From the NCBI RefSeq assembly GCF_008923185.1, contig NZ_WBMT01000010.1, positions 62,001-126,000 on the forward strand: a stretch of DNA of 64,000 nucleotides, in the 5' to 3' direction. Position numbers and translations under genes: made by a program. This document shows, in pieces, positions 49,703-58,353 of this stretch. The stretch's first letter is position 1. Every line of letters starts with the position of its first letter. The DNA comes from Actinomadura rudentiformis. GTDB taxonomy: Bacteria; Actinomycetota; Actinomycetes; Streptosporangiales; Streptosporangiaceae. The notes beneath the pieces are model-generated. The model ran no database searches and had not been told where the DNA came from. It was given only the letters and a program-made list of their open reading frames with translations.

Positions 49703-51450
49703 GCGACGGGGACGGGAGTGCCGTCGCGGGCTGTCAGTGCCGCGTAGTGGCCGTCGTGGGCCAGGAGTTCGCCGTGGGTGCCGCGTTCGGCCACCCGGCC
49801 GTGGTCGAGGACGATGATCTGGTCGGCGTCACGGACGGTGGAGAGGCGGTGCGCGATCGTGATGGTGGTGCGGCCCTCGGCGAGGCGGTCGATGGCCTCC
49901 TGGACGGCCTGCTCGGTCTGGGTGTCCAGGGCGCTGGTCGCCTCGTCCAGCACCAGGATCGGCGGGTTGCGCAGGATGGTGCGGGCGATCGCCAGGCGCT
50001 GCTTCTCGCCGCCGGAGAACCGGTAGCCGCGTTCGCCGACCATCGTGTCGTAGCCGTCGGGGAGGCTCATGATGTGGTCGTGGATCTGCGCGGCGCGAGC
50101 GGCGGAGTGGAGGTCCTCGTCGGTGGCGTCCGGCTTCGCGAAACGCAGGTTGTCGGCGACGCTGGCGTGGAAGAGGTAGGTCTCCTGGGAGACCACGCCG
50201 ACCGCGTTGGAGAGGTCTTCGAACGACAGCTCGCGGACGTCGACGCCGTCGATCGTGATCCGGCCGGTGGTGGCGTCGTAGAGGCGCGGCACGAGGTAGC
50301 CCAGGGTCGTCTTGCCCGAGCCGGTCTCGCCCACGACGGCGAGGCTCGTGCCGGCGGGGACGACCAGGTCGAGGTCTTGCAGAGCCGGGGAGCCGTCGTA
50401 GGAGAAGCCCACGTGCTCGAAACGGACCTCACCGCGGACGTTCTGGATCGGCGTCGGCTTGGCGGGCTCCTCGATGTCCGGCCGCAGGTCGAGGTATTCG
50501 AAGATGCGGCTGAACAGGGCCAGAGAGCTTTGGACTTCGACGCCGGTCTGCAGCAGCATCACCATCGGGCGGAAGAGAGAGGCCTGAAGGGTGGTGAACG
50601 CCACCAGGGTGCCGATCGAGATCAGCGGCCGGCCGCCTGCGGCGGTGAGCCCGGCGGCCCAGTAGATGATCGCGGGCATCGCCGACATGACGATGCCGAT
50701 GGTCGACTGCCGCCAGCGCCCGGCCATGCTCGACCGGATCTCCAGGTCGACCAGGTCACGGGACTCGGCCGCGAAGTCGTCGGTCAGCGCGCGGGACCGT
50801 CCCATCGTCCGGCCGAGCAGGATGCCGCTGACCGAGAGGGACTCCTCGACGATCGCCGACATGGCGGCCATCTGCCTTTGGCGTTGGCCGGTGATCCGCT
50901 TGCGCTCCTTGCCGACGCGGCGGCTGATCCAGACGAAGAACGGCAGCATGAGCAGGGAGACGAGGGTGAGCCGCCATTCGAGGACCGCCATGGCGATGAA
51001 GGTCGCGATGACCGAGGTGAAGTTGGAGACGAGCGAGGTGGCGGTCGAGGTGACCGTGGACTGCATCCCTCCGATGTCGTTGGCGATCCGGGACTGGACC
51101 TCGCCGGTCCGGGTCCTGGTGAAGAACGAGAGCGGCATCCGCTGGAGGTGCCCGTACACGGCGGTGCGCAGGTCGTGCATGACCCGCTGCCCGACTCCGG
51201 TGGAGATGTAGGTCTGCAGCACCCCGAACGCGCTGGTGGCGATCGCGACGGCGACCATGCCGATGACGAGCGCGCTCAGCAGTCCGGTGCGACCTTGCGG
51301 CAGCGCGACATCCAGCACCTCGCGGAGCATGAACGGGGAGGCCAGGGAGACCAGCGAGGACAGGCCGACGAAGAGGGCGACGACGGCGAGCCGGCCGCGG
51401 TAGGGGCGGAACAGCCGCAGGATGCGGCGGACCTCTGGTGACGTGGACTG
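49699..51450 (-). CDS. ABC transporter, fused permease and ATPase (583 aa)
   Basis: An exporter half-transporter: six transmembrane helices in residues 15-300, then an ATPase with Walker A VGETGSGKTT, Q-loop VSQETYLFHASV, signature RFSGGEKQRLAIAR, Walker B ILVLDEATSALD and the H-loop IAHRLSTVRDAD. It works as a homodimer for drug or lipid export. ATG 51450 is preceded by GAGGAG at six bases; the upstream in-frame ATG at 51483 overlaps the operator region. It diverges from a marR gene with a strong dyad between them. Confidence 0.9.
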   Translation of the reverse strand, partial: QSTSPEVRRILRLFRPYRGRLAVVALFVGLSSLVSLASPFMLREVLDVALPQGRTGLLSALVIGMVAVAIATSAFGVLQTYISTGVGQRVMHDLRTAVYGHLQRMPLSFFTRTRTGEVQSRIANDIGGMQSTVTSTATSLVSNFTSVIATFIAMAVLEWRLTLVSLLMLPFFVWISRRVGKERKRITGQRQRQMAAMSAIVEESLSVSGILLGRTMGRSRALTDDFAAESRDLVDLEIRSSMAGRWRQSTIGIVMSAMPAIIYWAAGLTAAGGRPLISIGTLVAFTTLQASLFRPMVMLLQTGVEVQSSLALFSRIFEYLDLRPDIEEPAKPTPIQNVRGEVRFEHVGFSYDGSPALQDLDLVVPAGTSLAVVGETGSGKTTLGYLVPRLYDATTGRITIDGVDVRELSFEDLSNAVGVVSQETYLFHASVADNLRFAKPDATDEDLHSAARAAQIHDHIMSLPDGYDTMVGERGYRFSGGEKQRLAIARTILRNPPILVLDEATSALDTQTEQAVQEAIDRLAEGRTTITIAHRLSTVRDADQIIVLDHGRVAERGTHGELLAHDGHYAALTARDGTPVPVA

Positions 51451-51493
51451 CATGGGCGGCTCCTCGGTAGGCACGCCCGGCATAACTGAGTCA

Positions 51494-51524
51494 AGCTCAT
51501 AGTTATTCCACTGAACTATGAGCT
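51494..51524. promoter_or_regulatory. 11-bp inverted repeat between marR and exporter
   Basis: AGCTCATAGTT (51494-51504) and AACTATGAGCT (51514-51524) are a perfect 11-base dyad with a nine-base spacer. A -10-like TAGGCT begins at 51524, seven bases before the marR ATG at 51537, so the marR transcript is probably leaderless. The dyad overlaps the promoter region of both genes and is the likely MarR operator. Confidence 0.72.
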
Positions 51525-51536
51525 AGGCTCTCTTGA

Positions 51537-51950
51537 ATGGAGAAGGATCTGGTGGAGCTTTTCGGCCAGACCGCCCGCATGATCCGCCGCAAGCAGATGG
51601 AACGCCTGGCGCCGCTCGGACTCACCCCGTCCCTGTCCCGGGCCCTGCGAGTGATCACGAGCGCCGAGGAGCCCCTGCGCATGGCGGAGCTGGCCGAGCG
51701 CCTCGGCGTGGTCCCCCGTTCGGTCACCACCGTGGTGGACGCGCTGGAAGCGGCCGGGCTGGCCGGCCGCGCGCCCGACCCCGGCAACCGCCGTTCGACC
51801 CTGGTGTCCCCCACCGCGAAGGGGCGTGCGGCGCGGACGCGGATGGCCGAGGCCCGCCGCGAGGCCGCCGAGGAGGTCTTCCGGCCGCTGTCCGCCGAGC
51901 AGCGCGAGCAGCTTCGCGCCCTGCTCGCGCTGCTCGACGAGGACGAATGA
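51537..51950 (+). CDS. MarR-family transcriptional regulator (137 aa)
   Basis: Winged helix-turn-helix with LTPSLSRALRVITSAEEPLR, MAELAERLGVVPRSVTTVVD and the wing GRAPDPGNRRSTLVSPT. Helices on both sides form the dimer. It is likely to repress the divergent exporter and itself through the dyad at 51494-51524, and to be released by a substrate of that exporter. The ATG lies only 12 bases after the dyad. Confidence 0.9.
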   Translation: MEKDLVELFGQTARMIRRKQMERLAPLGLTPSLSRALRVITSAEEPLRMAELAERLGVVPRSVTTVVDALEAAGLAGRAPDPGNRRSTLVSPTAKGRAARTRMAEARREAAEEVFRPLSAEQREQLRALLALLDEDE

Positions 51951-51969
51951 TCCAGCGAGCACGAATGAT

Positions 51970-52794
51970 CTACGAGGGCCAGCTGCCGTTGGCGGCGGCG
52001 GACTTGACGTAGTCCTCGAAGGGGCGTGGGTCTCGGCCCAGGGCACGCCGGACGCCGTCGCTGACCCGGTCGCCCGTGCCCCGGCTGATGCCGTCCAGCA
52101 GGCCTGCCAGGAGTTCGGCCACCTCGGCGGAGAGGCCCAGCGCGGTGAGCGACGCCACGAACTCCGGCACCGAGAGCGGGGTATAGCGGATCTCCCGGCC
52201 GGAGGCCTCGGCGATGAGCTCGACGGCGGTACGGAACGACAGGGGCTCGGGGCCGGAGAGCTCGTAGATCTGGCCGGTGTGGCCCTCCTGGGTGAGTGCG
52301 GCGACCGCGACGTCGGCGATGTCCTCGGCGTCGATGAACGCCTCGCGCCCCTCTCCCGCGGGGAGCGCCAGTTCGCCGGCGAGCAGCGGCTCAAGCAGGA
52401 AGTCCTCGCTGAAGTTCTGGGCGAACCAGGCCGGGCGGAGGATCGTCCAGGCGAGACCGGACTCGCGTACGGCGCGTTCGGCCTGCTCCTGAGAGGGCTG
52501 CGCCTCCCCGCCAACGCCACGAGCGGACAGGAGCACGATGCGCTGGACGCCGGCCGCGGCGGCCGCGGCCGTGAACTCCGGGACGACGGACTGGTCCACG
52601 AACTCGTTCATCGGGACCAGATAGACGGCGGAGACGCCGTCCAGAGCGGCGTTCCAGGTGGCCCGGTCGCCCAGGTCGAAGCCGGTGGTGCGGGAGGCCG
52701 CGCGAACAGGGCGGCCGAGGTCGTTGAGGCGTGCGACGACCCTGCGGCCGGTCTTGCCACGGCCGCCGAGCACGAGAATGGTCGATTCGGTCAT
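51970..52794 (-). CDS. NmrA/SDR-like NAD(P)-binding protein (274 aa)
   Basis: Rossmann start TILVLGGRGKTGRRVVARL, then VRAASRTTGFDLGD, VQRIVLLSARGVGG, WTILRPAWFAQNF and IDAEDIADVAVAAL, the pattern of NmrA/quinone-oxidoreductase-2-like atypical SDRs. These bind NADP(H) and either reduce quinones or act as redox sensors. ATG 52794 is preferred over 52803. It ends 20 bases from the convergent marR gene. Confidence 0.84.
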   Translation of the reverse strand: MTESTILVLGGRGKTGRRVVARLNDLGRPVRAASRTTGFDLGDRATWNAALDGVSAVYLVPMNEFVDQSVVPEFTAAAAAAGVQRIVLLSARGVGGEAQPSQEQAERAVRESGLAWTILRPAWFAQNFSEDFLLEPLLAGELALPAGEGREAFIDAEDIADVAVAALTQEGHTGQIYELSGPEPLSFRTAVELIAEASGREIRYTPLSVPEFVASLTALGLSAEVAELLAGLLDGISRGTGDRVSDGVRRALGRDPRPFEDYVKSAAANGSWPS

Positions 52795-52952
52795 GCTGAT
52801 CATGACATCAGGGCCAGGCGAGACGATCCATGAGTGTCCGTCTCGATTCCATGCGCGATCGTCCTGAAGATCACACTTTGGGATGACGCGCCTCCCGCCG
52901 AGGACCGCTACCTTGCCACGGAGCGGAGATCGGGTATGACGAGGGTGGCCCC

Positions 52953-53987
52953 ATGCATGAGAAGCAGTGGAACCGGCGGCGCGTGCTGACGCTCGGCGGA
53001 CGTGCCGCCGCGGCGGTCGCGCTGGGGCCCCTTCTCACCGGCACGCGGACCGCGAACGCCTCGGCCGGATCCGGCACCGCGGTCTCGAGGCGCTTCGACC
53101 TCTCCGGCTCCGTTCACTCCCTGCTGTGGAACAAGGCGATCCTTCCGGGCACCGTGATCCAGTCGTTCGGCTTCGACGACCTGCGCGGCCATCTGTACTT
53201 CGTGCAGGTCCTCGACGAGGCCGGCGCCGCGCCCGCGGGCCGGCTGCACGTCACAAGGACTGACATGTCCGGCAACGTCCTCGGTGACATGATCCTGCGC
53301 GACCGGGCGGGCAAGGGGTGGGGCCACGGGATGTCGCTCGCGGTCGAGTCGACCCCCGGTCATGTCCGTCTGTGGATCGAGGTGGACGGCGCCGTGCGGA
53401 CGGACGGGCTGGACTGCACCGGCCGGGCGCTCGCCCGGATCCCGTTCGTCGACGGCGCCACGTTCACCCCCGACTCGGCGGGGGTCGAGAAGCACACGCT
53501 GATCCGTGGCGCCACCGAGGTCACCTGCGCCCTCGACCCGGTCAACAACCGGCTGGTGCAGCGGTACGTCCTGGCCAACAGGGCACGGTACGCCGTCTAC
53601 TCGCTGAACGAAGTGATCGCCGGCAGGTACCACCCGGTCGCCTGGTTCGCCGAGCCGATGCTCTCGCGGGCCTTCCGTCCAGGACTGCCGAGCGAGATCT
53701 TCGTGGAGGTCCAGGGCTACGCCGCCTACGACCGGCACCTGTACATCCTGGCGGCGAACCTTCAGGACGAGGCACGCCTCACCGCCGTCGATCTCAGGAG
53801 CGGACGCACCGTGCAGCGACGCTCCCTCGACTCGGGCCCTTCGTCCGCGTTCCCGCACGTCTACCGGAAGGCCGAGGGGATGGCGATCCAGCAGACCGGG
53901 GGCTCGGCGCGGCTCTGCCACGGCTTCGCCGGCGGCGACCCTGGCATCCGCACGACGACGATCTCGTATCTGGAGTCCATGGTCTGA
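52953..53987 (+). CDS. Tat-exported beta-propeller-like protein (344 aa)
   Basis: The N-terminus NRRRVLTLGGRAAAAVALG is a twin-arginine signal, with likely cleavage after an Ala-rich TANASA. The mature part starts SLLWNKAILPGTVIQSFGFD and continues with HLYFVQVLDEAG, MSGNVLGDMILRD, GKGWGHGMSLAVE, IWIEVDGA-like WIEVDG and LYILAANLQD. This pattern recalls the P68 RBP/TagC-like beta-propeller found in teichoic-acid and phage baseplate proteins. A cell-surface carbohydrate-binding role is plausible. Assignment below the Tat signal is moderate. It is followed 17 bases later by the AraC gene. Confidence 0.66.
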   Translation: MHEKQWNRRRVLTLGGRAAAAVALGPLLTGTRTANASAGSGTAVSRRFDLSGSVHSLLWNKAILPGTVIQSFGFDDLRGHLYFVQVLDEAGAAPAGRLHVTRTDMSGNVLGDMILRDRAGKGWGHGMSLAVESTPGHVRLWIEVDGAVRTDGLDCTGRALARIPFVDGATFTPDSAGVEKHTLIRGATEVTCALDPVNNRLVQRYVLANRARYAVYSLNEVIAGRYHPVAWFAEPMLSRAFRPGLPSEIFVEVQGYAAYDRHLYILAANLQDEARLTAVDLRSGRTVQRRSLDSGPSSAFPHVYRKAEGMAIQQTGGSARLCHGFAGGDPGIRTTTISYLESMV

Positions 53988-54004
53988 TGTGAGATCGTCT
54001 CGCT

Positions 54005-55006
54005 ATGGACCTCCTCGACGACCTCCTCTCCGGGGTCCGGGCGCGCGGCGCGACGTTCTGCCGGTCCGTCGCCGAGCCCCCCTGGGCGGTGCATTTCGCC
54101 TCGCCGACCCCGCTGGCCCTCGGCACCATGCTGAGCGGGAACGCCTGGATCACACCGGCCGGCGGTGAGCCGGTGGAGGCCAGGGAGGGCGACATCGTCC
54201 TTGTGCGGGGCAACGGCTCGTTCACCGTGGGAGACAGCCCGGACACCCCGGCCCAGGTGGTCATCGAGGACGCCGACCGGTGCTGGCTGACGGCGGACGG
54301 GCCGGACACCGCCGGGCACAACTTCGTGCTGGGTCCACGGACGTACGGGCTCACGGCCGACGGCTCCGATCTCTTCGTCACGGCCGAGTACGCGATGCGC
54401 GGGGACGTCTGCGAGCGCCTCCTCCGGGCGCTTCCGGAGCTGGTCGTCATTCCCGGAGCACCCGAGTTCGCACCGCTGCTCGACCTGCTCGCCACGGAGA
54501 TCGCCCGCGAGGATCCGGGCCAGCAGGTCATCCTCGACCGGTTGCTCGACATGCTGCTGGTCCGGGTGCTGCGCTCGTGGTTCGCCCGGCCCGACGCCGA
54601 ACCGCCCGCCGGATACCGCGCGCTGGCCGATCCGCAGATCGGGCAGGCGCTCCGGCTGCTCCATGACGACCCCGCCCGGCCTTGGACGGTGGCCGGGCTG
54701 GCCGCCGAGATCGGCATGTCGCGGGCCGTCTTCGCCCGGCGGTTCAGCGAGCTCGTCGGTCAGCCGCCGCTGACCTACCTGACCGAGTGGCGGATGGCAG
54801 TGGCGGCCGATCTGCTGCGCGAGCCGGGTTCGAGCGTCACGTCGGTGGCGCGCAAGGTCGGCTACTCGGACGGATTCGCGTTCAGCAACGCGTTCAAGCG
54901 TGTGCGAGGCCAGAGTCCGAGCACGGTCCTGCGTGCCACCGCCGCCACCATGGCCGGCGCCGGCGCCGGCGCCGGCTCCACCGCCGGTGCTCAGCTCGCG
55001 CCGTAG
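54005..55006 (+). CDS. AraC-family regulator with cupin domain (333 aa)
   Basis: An N-terminal cupin (residues 10-110, with GNAWITPAGGEPVEAREGD and LVRGNGSFTVGD) precedes the two AraC helix-turn-helix units at about 210-305 (VAGLAAEIGMSRAVFARRFS, LTEWRMAVAADLLRE, VARKVGYSDGFAFSNAFKRV). This is the actinobacterial AraC_binding (cupin_6) group. The C-terminus runs into (Ala-Gly)n encoded by a GCCGGC repeat. Its stop overlaps the 3' end of the convergent steroid-cluster SDR by 16 bases. Whether it regulates that cluster is unknown. Confidence 0.87.
   Translation: MDLLDDLLSGVRARGATFCRSVAEPPWAVHFASPTPLALGTMLSGNAWITPAGGEPVEAREGDIVLVRGNGSFTVGDSPDTPAQVVIEDADRCWLTADGPDTAGHNFVLGPRTYGLTADGSDLFVTAEYAMRGDVCERLLRALPELVVIPGAPEFAPLLDLLATEIAREDPGQQVILDRLLDMLLVRVLRSWFARPDAEPPAGYRALADPQIGQALRLLHDDPARPWTVAGLAAEIGMSRAVFARRFSELVGQPPLTYLTEWRMAVAADLLREPGSSVTSVARKVGYSDGFAFSNAFKRVRGQSPSTVLRATAATMAGAGAGAGSTAGAQLAP
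54953..54976. repeat. Four GCCGGC hexamers
   Basis: A perfect four-copy hexanucleotide repeat at the 3' end of the AraC gene encodes alternating Ala and Gly. It could vary in copy number by slippage without shifting the frame. Confidence 0.85.
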
Positions 55007-55899
55007 ACCGGCTCGGGCGCCGCCGACCGGGCAAGGAGATCGGTGAGAACGGGAGTCAGCTCGGCGGGATCCCAGCGGGCGCCCTTGTCGACGGCGGGGC
55101 CGTGCCGGAAGGCGTCCATCACGCAGATCTTGCCGCCCTCGGCCTCGAAGACCCGGCCGGTGACACCGCGCGACTCCGCCGAGCCCAGCCAGACCACCAG
55201 CGGCGAGACGTTCTCGGGCGCCATCGCGTCGAACTCGCCCTCGGCGGGCGCGGCCATGGTCTGCGCGAAGACCTCCTCGGTCATGCGCGTCCGGGCGGCC
55301 GGGGCGATCGCGTTGACCGTCACCCCGTACCGGCAGAGCTCGGCCGACGCGACCAGGGTCAGCCCCACGATGCCGGCCTTCGCGGCCGAGTAGTTGCCCT
55401 GGCCCACGCTGCCCAGCAGGCCCGCGCCGGACGAGGTGTTGATGACGCGGGCGTCGACCGGCCGCCCCGCCTTGCTCTCGCTCCGCCAGTACCGCCCGGC
55501 GTGCTTGAGCGGAAGGAAGTGCCCCTTGAGGTGAACGCGCATGACCGCGTCCCACTCGTCCTCGGACAGGTTGATCAGCATCCGGTCGCGCAGGAAGCCC
55601 GCGTTGTTGACCAGGACGTCGAGGCGGCCGAACGTGTCGATCGCGGTGGCGACCAGCGCGGCCGACCCCTCCTCGGTGGCGATGTCGTGGGGACTGGCGA
55701 CCGCCTGCCCGCCGAGCTGCTCGATCTCCTTGACCACCTCGTGCGCGGGGCCGTCGGAGGCGTCGCCGGTGCCGTCGCGGGCGACGCCGAGGTCGTTCAC
55801 GACGACCCTGGCACCCTGGCGGGCGAACTCCAGCGCGTGCGCCCGGCCGAGGCCGCGGCCCGCTCCGGTGACGACGACGACCCGGTCCTTGCAGATCAT
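54991..55899 (-). CDS. SDR of steroid ring-degradation cluster, Rv3548c-like (302 aa)
   Basis: Classical short-chain dehydrogenase with an extended length: VVVVTGAGRGLGRAHALEFA, VVVNDLGVARDG, VLVNNAGFLRDRML, the active-site Ser-x12-Tyr-x3-Lys in NTSSGAGLLGSVGQGNYSAA then KAGI, and NAIAPAARTRMT. The NDLG after strand two and the length match Rv3548c of M. tuberculosis. It is the second gene after the SDR at 55900 (TGAATG junction) and diverges with it from echA20. The exact hydroxy-acyl-CoA substrate is not settled. Its 3' end overlaps the araC gene. Confidence 0.83.
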   Translation of the reverse strand: MICKDRVVVVTGAGRGLGRAHALEFARQGARVVVNDLGVARDGTGDASDGPAHEVVKEIEQLGGQAVASPHDIATEEGSAALVATAIDTFGRLDVLVNNAGFLRDRMLINLSEDEWDAVMRVHLKGHFLPLKHAGRYWRSESKAGRPVDARVINTSSGAGLLGSVGQGNYSAAKAGIVGLTLVASAELCRYGVTVNAIAPAARTRMTEEVFAQTMAAPAEGEFDAMAPENVSPLVVWLGSAESRGVTGRVFEAEGGKICVMDAFRHGPAVDKGARWDPAELTPVLTDLLARSAAPEPVYGAS

Positions 55900-56673
55900 T
55901 CAGTCCTCCTTCTTGTTGACGTTGGCGGCGTCCAGGAAGGCAGGGCGCTCGCCCCCGCCGTGCAGCAGCAGCGCGGACCCGCTGATGTAACCCGCGAGGT
56001 CGGAGGCGAGGAACGCGCAGGCCGCACCGATGTCGTACGGGTCGGCCAGGCGGCCCAGCGGCACCGTGCCGGCCACGGCGGCGATACCGTCCTCGTCGCC
56101 GTAGTGCAGGTGCGACTGCTCGGTCCGGACCATGCCGAGCGTGAGCGAGTTGACCCGGACGCGCGGCGCCCATTCGACGGCCAGCGAGGTGGCGAGGTTG
56201 TCCAGGCCCGCCTTGGCCGCGCCGTACGCGGCGGTGCCGGGCGAGGGGCGTACGCCGCTGACACTGCTGATCATGATGATCGAGCCGCCGCCGTCCTGGG
56301 CCTGCATGCGCGCGTTGGCGGCCCTCGACATGATCAGTGCCGAGGTGAGATTGAGCTCGATGATCTTGGTGTGGGTGCGGACCTCGCCCTCGGCGACCGG
56401 CAGGAACGGGGTGCCGCCCGCGTTGTTGACCAGGACGTCGACCCGTTCGAGACCGTCGAAGAAGGCCTCGGCCGCGGCCGGGTCACGGACGTCGAGCGAG
56501 GCGAAGCGGGCCGTCCGGCCACTGGCGGACGGCAACGACTCCGGCTCTCGCCGGGCGACGGCGACCACCTCCGCCCCCGCGTCCAGGAGGGCGCGGCTGA
56601 TGCCCAGCCCGACCCCGCGCACTCCCCCGGTGACGACGGCGAGCCTGCCGGTCAGATCCAGCGAAAGAGACAT
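55900..56673 (-). CDS. SDR of steroid ring-degradation cluster, Rv3549c-like (257 aa)
   Basis: A second short-chain dehydrogenase: LAVVTGGVRGVGLGISRAL, VLVNNAGGTPFLP, active-site region MISSVSGVRPSPGTAAYGAA then KAGL, and the C-terminal ISGSALLLHGGGERPAF. Length and place (divergent partner of echA20) match Rv3549c. ATG 56673 has GGAGGG upstream. Upstream, 29 bases away, begins the KstR2-like palindrome. It presumably oxidises or reduces a CoA-thioester intermediate of C/D-ring breakdown. Confidence 0.83.
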   Translation of the reverse strand: MSLSLDLTGRLAVVTGGVRGVGLGISRALLDAGAEVVAVARREPESLPSASGRTARFASLDVRDPAAAEAFFDGLERVDVLVNNAGGTPFLPVAEGEVRTHTKIIELNLTSALIMSRAANARMQAQDGGGSIIMISSVSGVRPSPGTAAYGAAKAGLDNLATSLAVEWAPRVRVNSLTLGMVRTEQSHLHYGDEDGIAAVAGTVPLGRLADPYDIGAACAFLASDLAGYISGSALLLHGGGERPAFLDAANVNKKED

Positions 56674-56701
56674 CCGGCCCTCCTCTGCTACGGTCTGTTC
56701 T

Positions 56702-56715
56702 AACAAATGTTTGGT
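56702..56715. promoter_or_regulatory. KstR2-like palindrome in divergent gap
   Basis: AACAAATGTTTGGT fits the published KstR2 pattern ANCAAGNNCTTGNT except for one symmetric pair (AA.TT in place of the inner G.C pair). The dyad is CAAA-TG-TTTG with outer A and T. It lies in the 55-base gap between the divergent SDR and echA20 genes, where KstR2 binds in mycobacteria. KstR2 represses this regulon until HIP-CoA is present. The repressor gene itself is not in this window. Confidence 0.62.
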
Positions 56716-56728
56716 GGAAAGGTAGCGC

Positions 56729-57478
56729 ATGGGAATCTCCACCACGACCCACGCGGGCGGGGTCGCCGAGATCGTCGTCGATGCCCCGCCGGTCAACGCG
56801 CTGACCGTGCGCGGGTGGTTCGACCTTGCCGACGCCCTGCTCGCGGCCGGGCGCGACCAGAAGGTCGGCGCCGTCGTGCTCCGCTCCGAGGGACGCGGGT
56901 TCAACGCGGGCGTCGACATCAAGGAGATGCAGAACACCGAGGGCCACACCGCGCTGGTGGGCGCCAACCGGGGCTGCTACGCGGCCTTCGCGGCCGTCTA
57001 CGAGTGCGAGGTGCCGGTCGTGGCCGCGGTGAACGGCTTCTGCCTGGGCGGCGGCATCGGCCTGGTCGGCAACGCGGACATCATCGTGGCCGCCGAGGAC
57101 GCCTACTTCGGCCTCCCCGAGGTCGACCGGGGCGCGCTCGGCGCCGCCACCCACCTGGCGCGCCTCGTTCCGCAGCACCTGATGCGCGCGATGGTCTACA
57201 CGTGCCGCAACGTGACCGCCGAGGAACTGCACCGGCACGGATCGGTGCTGGAGGTGGTCCCGGCCGCGGAGCTGCGCGCGAAGGCCCTCGAGGTCGCCGG
57301 GAACATCGCCGCCAAGGACCCGTACGTCATCCGGCGCGCCAAGGAGTCCCTCAACGGGATCGATCCGATCGACGTGAAGCGCAGCTACCGCTACGAGCAG
57401 GGCTTCACCTTCGAACTGAATCTGGTCGGCGCCGGTGACGCCCACCGCGACGCCTTCGTGCGCAAGGAGGGCCGGTGA
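56729..57478 (+). CDS. echA20: EchA20-like enoyl-CoA hydratase/ring hydrolase (249 aa)
   Basis: Crotonase-fold protein with VVDAPPVNALTVRGWFDLAD, the oxyanion-hole segment SEGRGFNAGVDIKEM and FCLGGGIGLVGNADIIV. Size (249) and order agree with Rv3550 (247 aa). In the established pathway EchA20 hydrolyses the D-ring of HIEC-CoA. AAAGG lies seven bases before the ATG. Expression is probably controlled from the KstR2-like site just upstream. It overlaps ipdA by GTGA. Confidence 0.86.
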   Translation: MGISTTTHAGGVAEIVVDAPPVNALTVRGWFDLADALLAAGRDQKVGAVVLRSEGRGFNAGVDIKEMQNTEGHTALVGANRGCYAAFAAVYECEVPVVAAVNGFCLGGGIGLVGNADIIVAAEDAYFGLPEVDRGALGAATHLARLVPQHLMRAMVYTCRNVTAEELHRHGSVLEVVPAAELRAKALEVAGNIAAKDPYVIRRAKESLNGIDPIDVKRSYRYEQGFTFELNLVGAGDAHRDAFVRKEGR

Positions 57479-58353
57479 GCCCGGTGAGTTCAGCGAGCAA
57501 GGTCATGGCGATCGACGAGATCGCCGGGTCGCTGGAGAGCGGCATGACGATCGGGATCGGCGGCTGGGGGTCGCGCCGCAAGCCGATGGCGCTGGTGCGG
57601 GCCATCTGCAACTCCCCGGTGACCGACCTGACGGTGATCTCCTACGGCGGGCCCGATGTCGGCCTGCTCTGCGCGTACGGCAAGGTGCGCAGGCTGGTCA
57701 CCGCGTTCGTCACGCTGGACACGATCCCGCTGGAGCCGCACTTCCGGCAGGCGCGGCAGAACGGTGACATCCAGCTGACCGAGTACGACGAGGGCATGTT
57801 CATGTTCGGGCTGTACGCGGCGGCGCACCGGCTGCCGTTCCTGCCGACTCCGGCGGGGCTCGGCTCGGACGTGCTGAAGGTCAACCCGGAGCTGAGGACG
57901 ATCCGTTCGCCGTACGAGGACGGCCAGGAACTGGTCGCGGTCCCGGCTCTCACGATGGACGTCGCCCTCGTCCACATGAACCGCGCCGACGCACGCGGCA
58001 ACGCCCAGTATCTCGGCCCCGACCCGTACATGGACGACCTCTTCGCCAAGGCCGCCGACCGCACCTATGTCTCGTGCGAACGGCTCGTCGACACCGGCGA
58101 CCTCCTCAAGGAGGGCCCGCTCCAGTCCCTCCTCATCAGCCGTTCCCAGGTCACCGGGGTGGTCGAGACGCCGAACGGCGCACACTTCACGACCTGCGAG
58201 CCCGACCACGAACGCGACGAGGCGTTCCAGAAGCTCTACGCCAAGGCCGCCGCCGACCCCGCCGAGTGGACCGCCTTCCGTGAGCGGTTCCTGTCCGGGG
58301 ACGAGGCCGCCTACCAGGACGCCGTACGCACGTGGCAGGAGGAGAGCCGATGA
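57475..58353 (+). CDS. ipdA: IpdA, CoA-transferase-like ring hydrolase alpha subunit (292 aa)
   Basis: Class I CoA-transferase fold (alpha): GMTIGIGGWGSRRKPMALVR, VISYGGPDVGLLCAYGKV, the acidic site region LTEYDEGMFMFGLYAAAHRL and LVHMNRADARGNAQYLGPDP. Length 292 equals that reported for Rv3551. IpdA and IpdB do not transfer CoA but open the last steroid ring of COCHEA-CoA. The start is the GTG at 57475 overlapping the echA20 stop. It is translationally coupled to ipdB (ATGA). Confidence 0.88.
   Translation: MSPVSSASKVMAIDEIAGSLESGMTIGIGGWGSRRKPMALVRAICNSPVTDLTVISYGGPDVGLLCAYGKVRRLVTAFVTLDTIPLEPHFRQARQNGDIQLTEYDEGMFMFGLYAAAHRLPFLPTPAGLGSDVLKVNPELRTIRSPYEDGQELVAVPALTMDVALVHMNRADARGNAQYLGPDPYMDDLFAKAADRTYVSCERLVDTGDLLKEGPLQSLLISRSQVTGVVETPNGAHFTTCEPDHERDEAFQKLYAKAAADPAEWTAFRERFLSGDEAAYQDAVRTWQEESR

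Noticed and set aside
49636..51441. A 600-codon open frame antisense to the fused ABC exporter
   Set aside because: The exporter shows all ABC motifs on the minus strand; the antisense reading has none.
54005..55006. AraC regulator as the controller of the steroid cluster
   Set aside because: It is convergent with the cluster, and the KstR2-like site gives a better explanation; no AraC half-sites were found by eye in the divergent gap.
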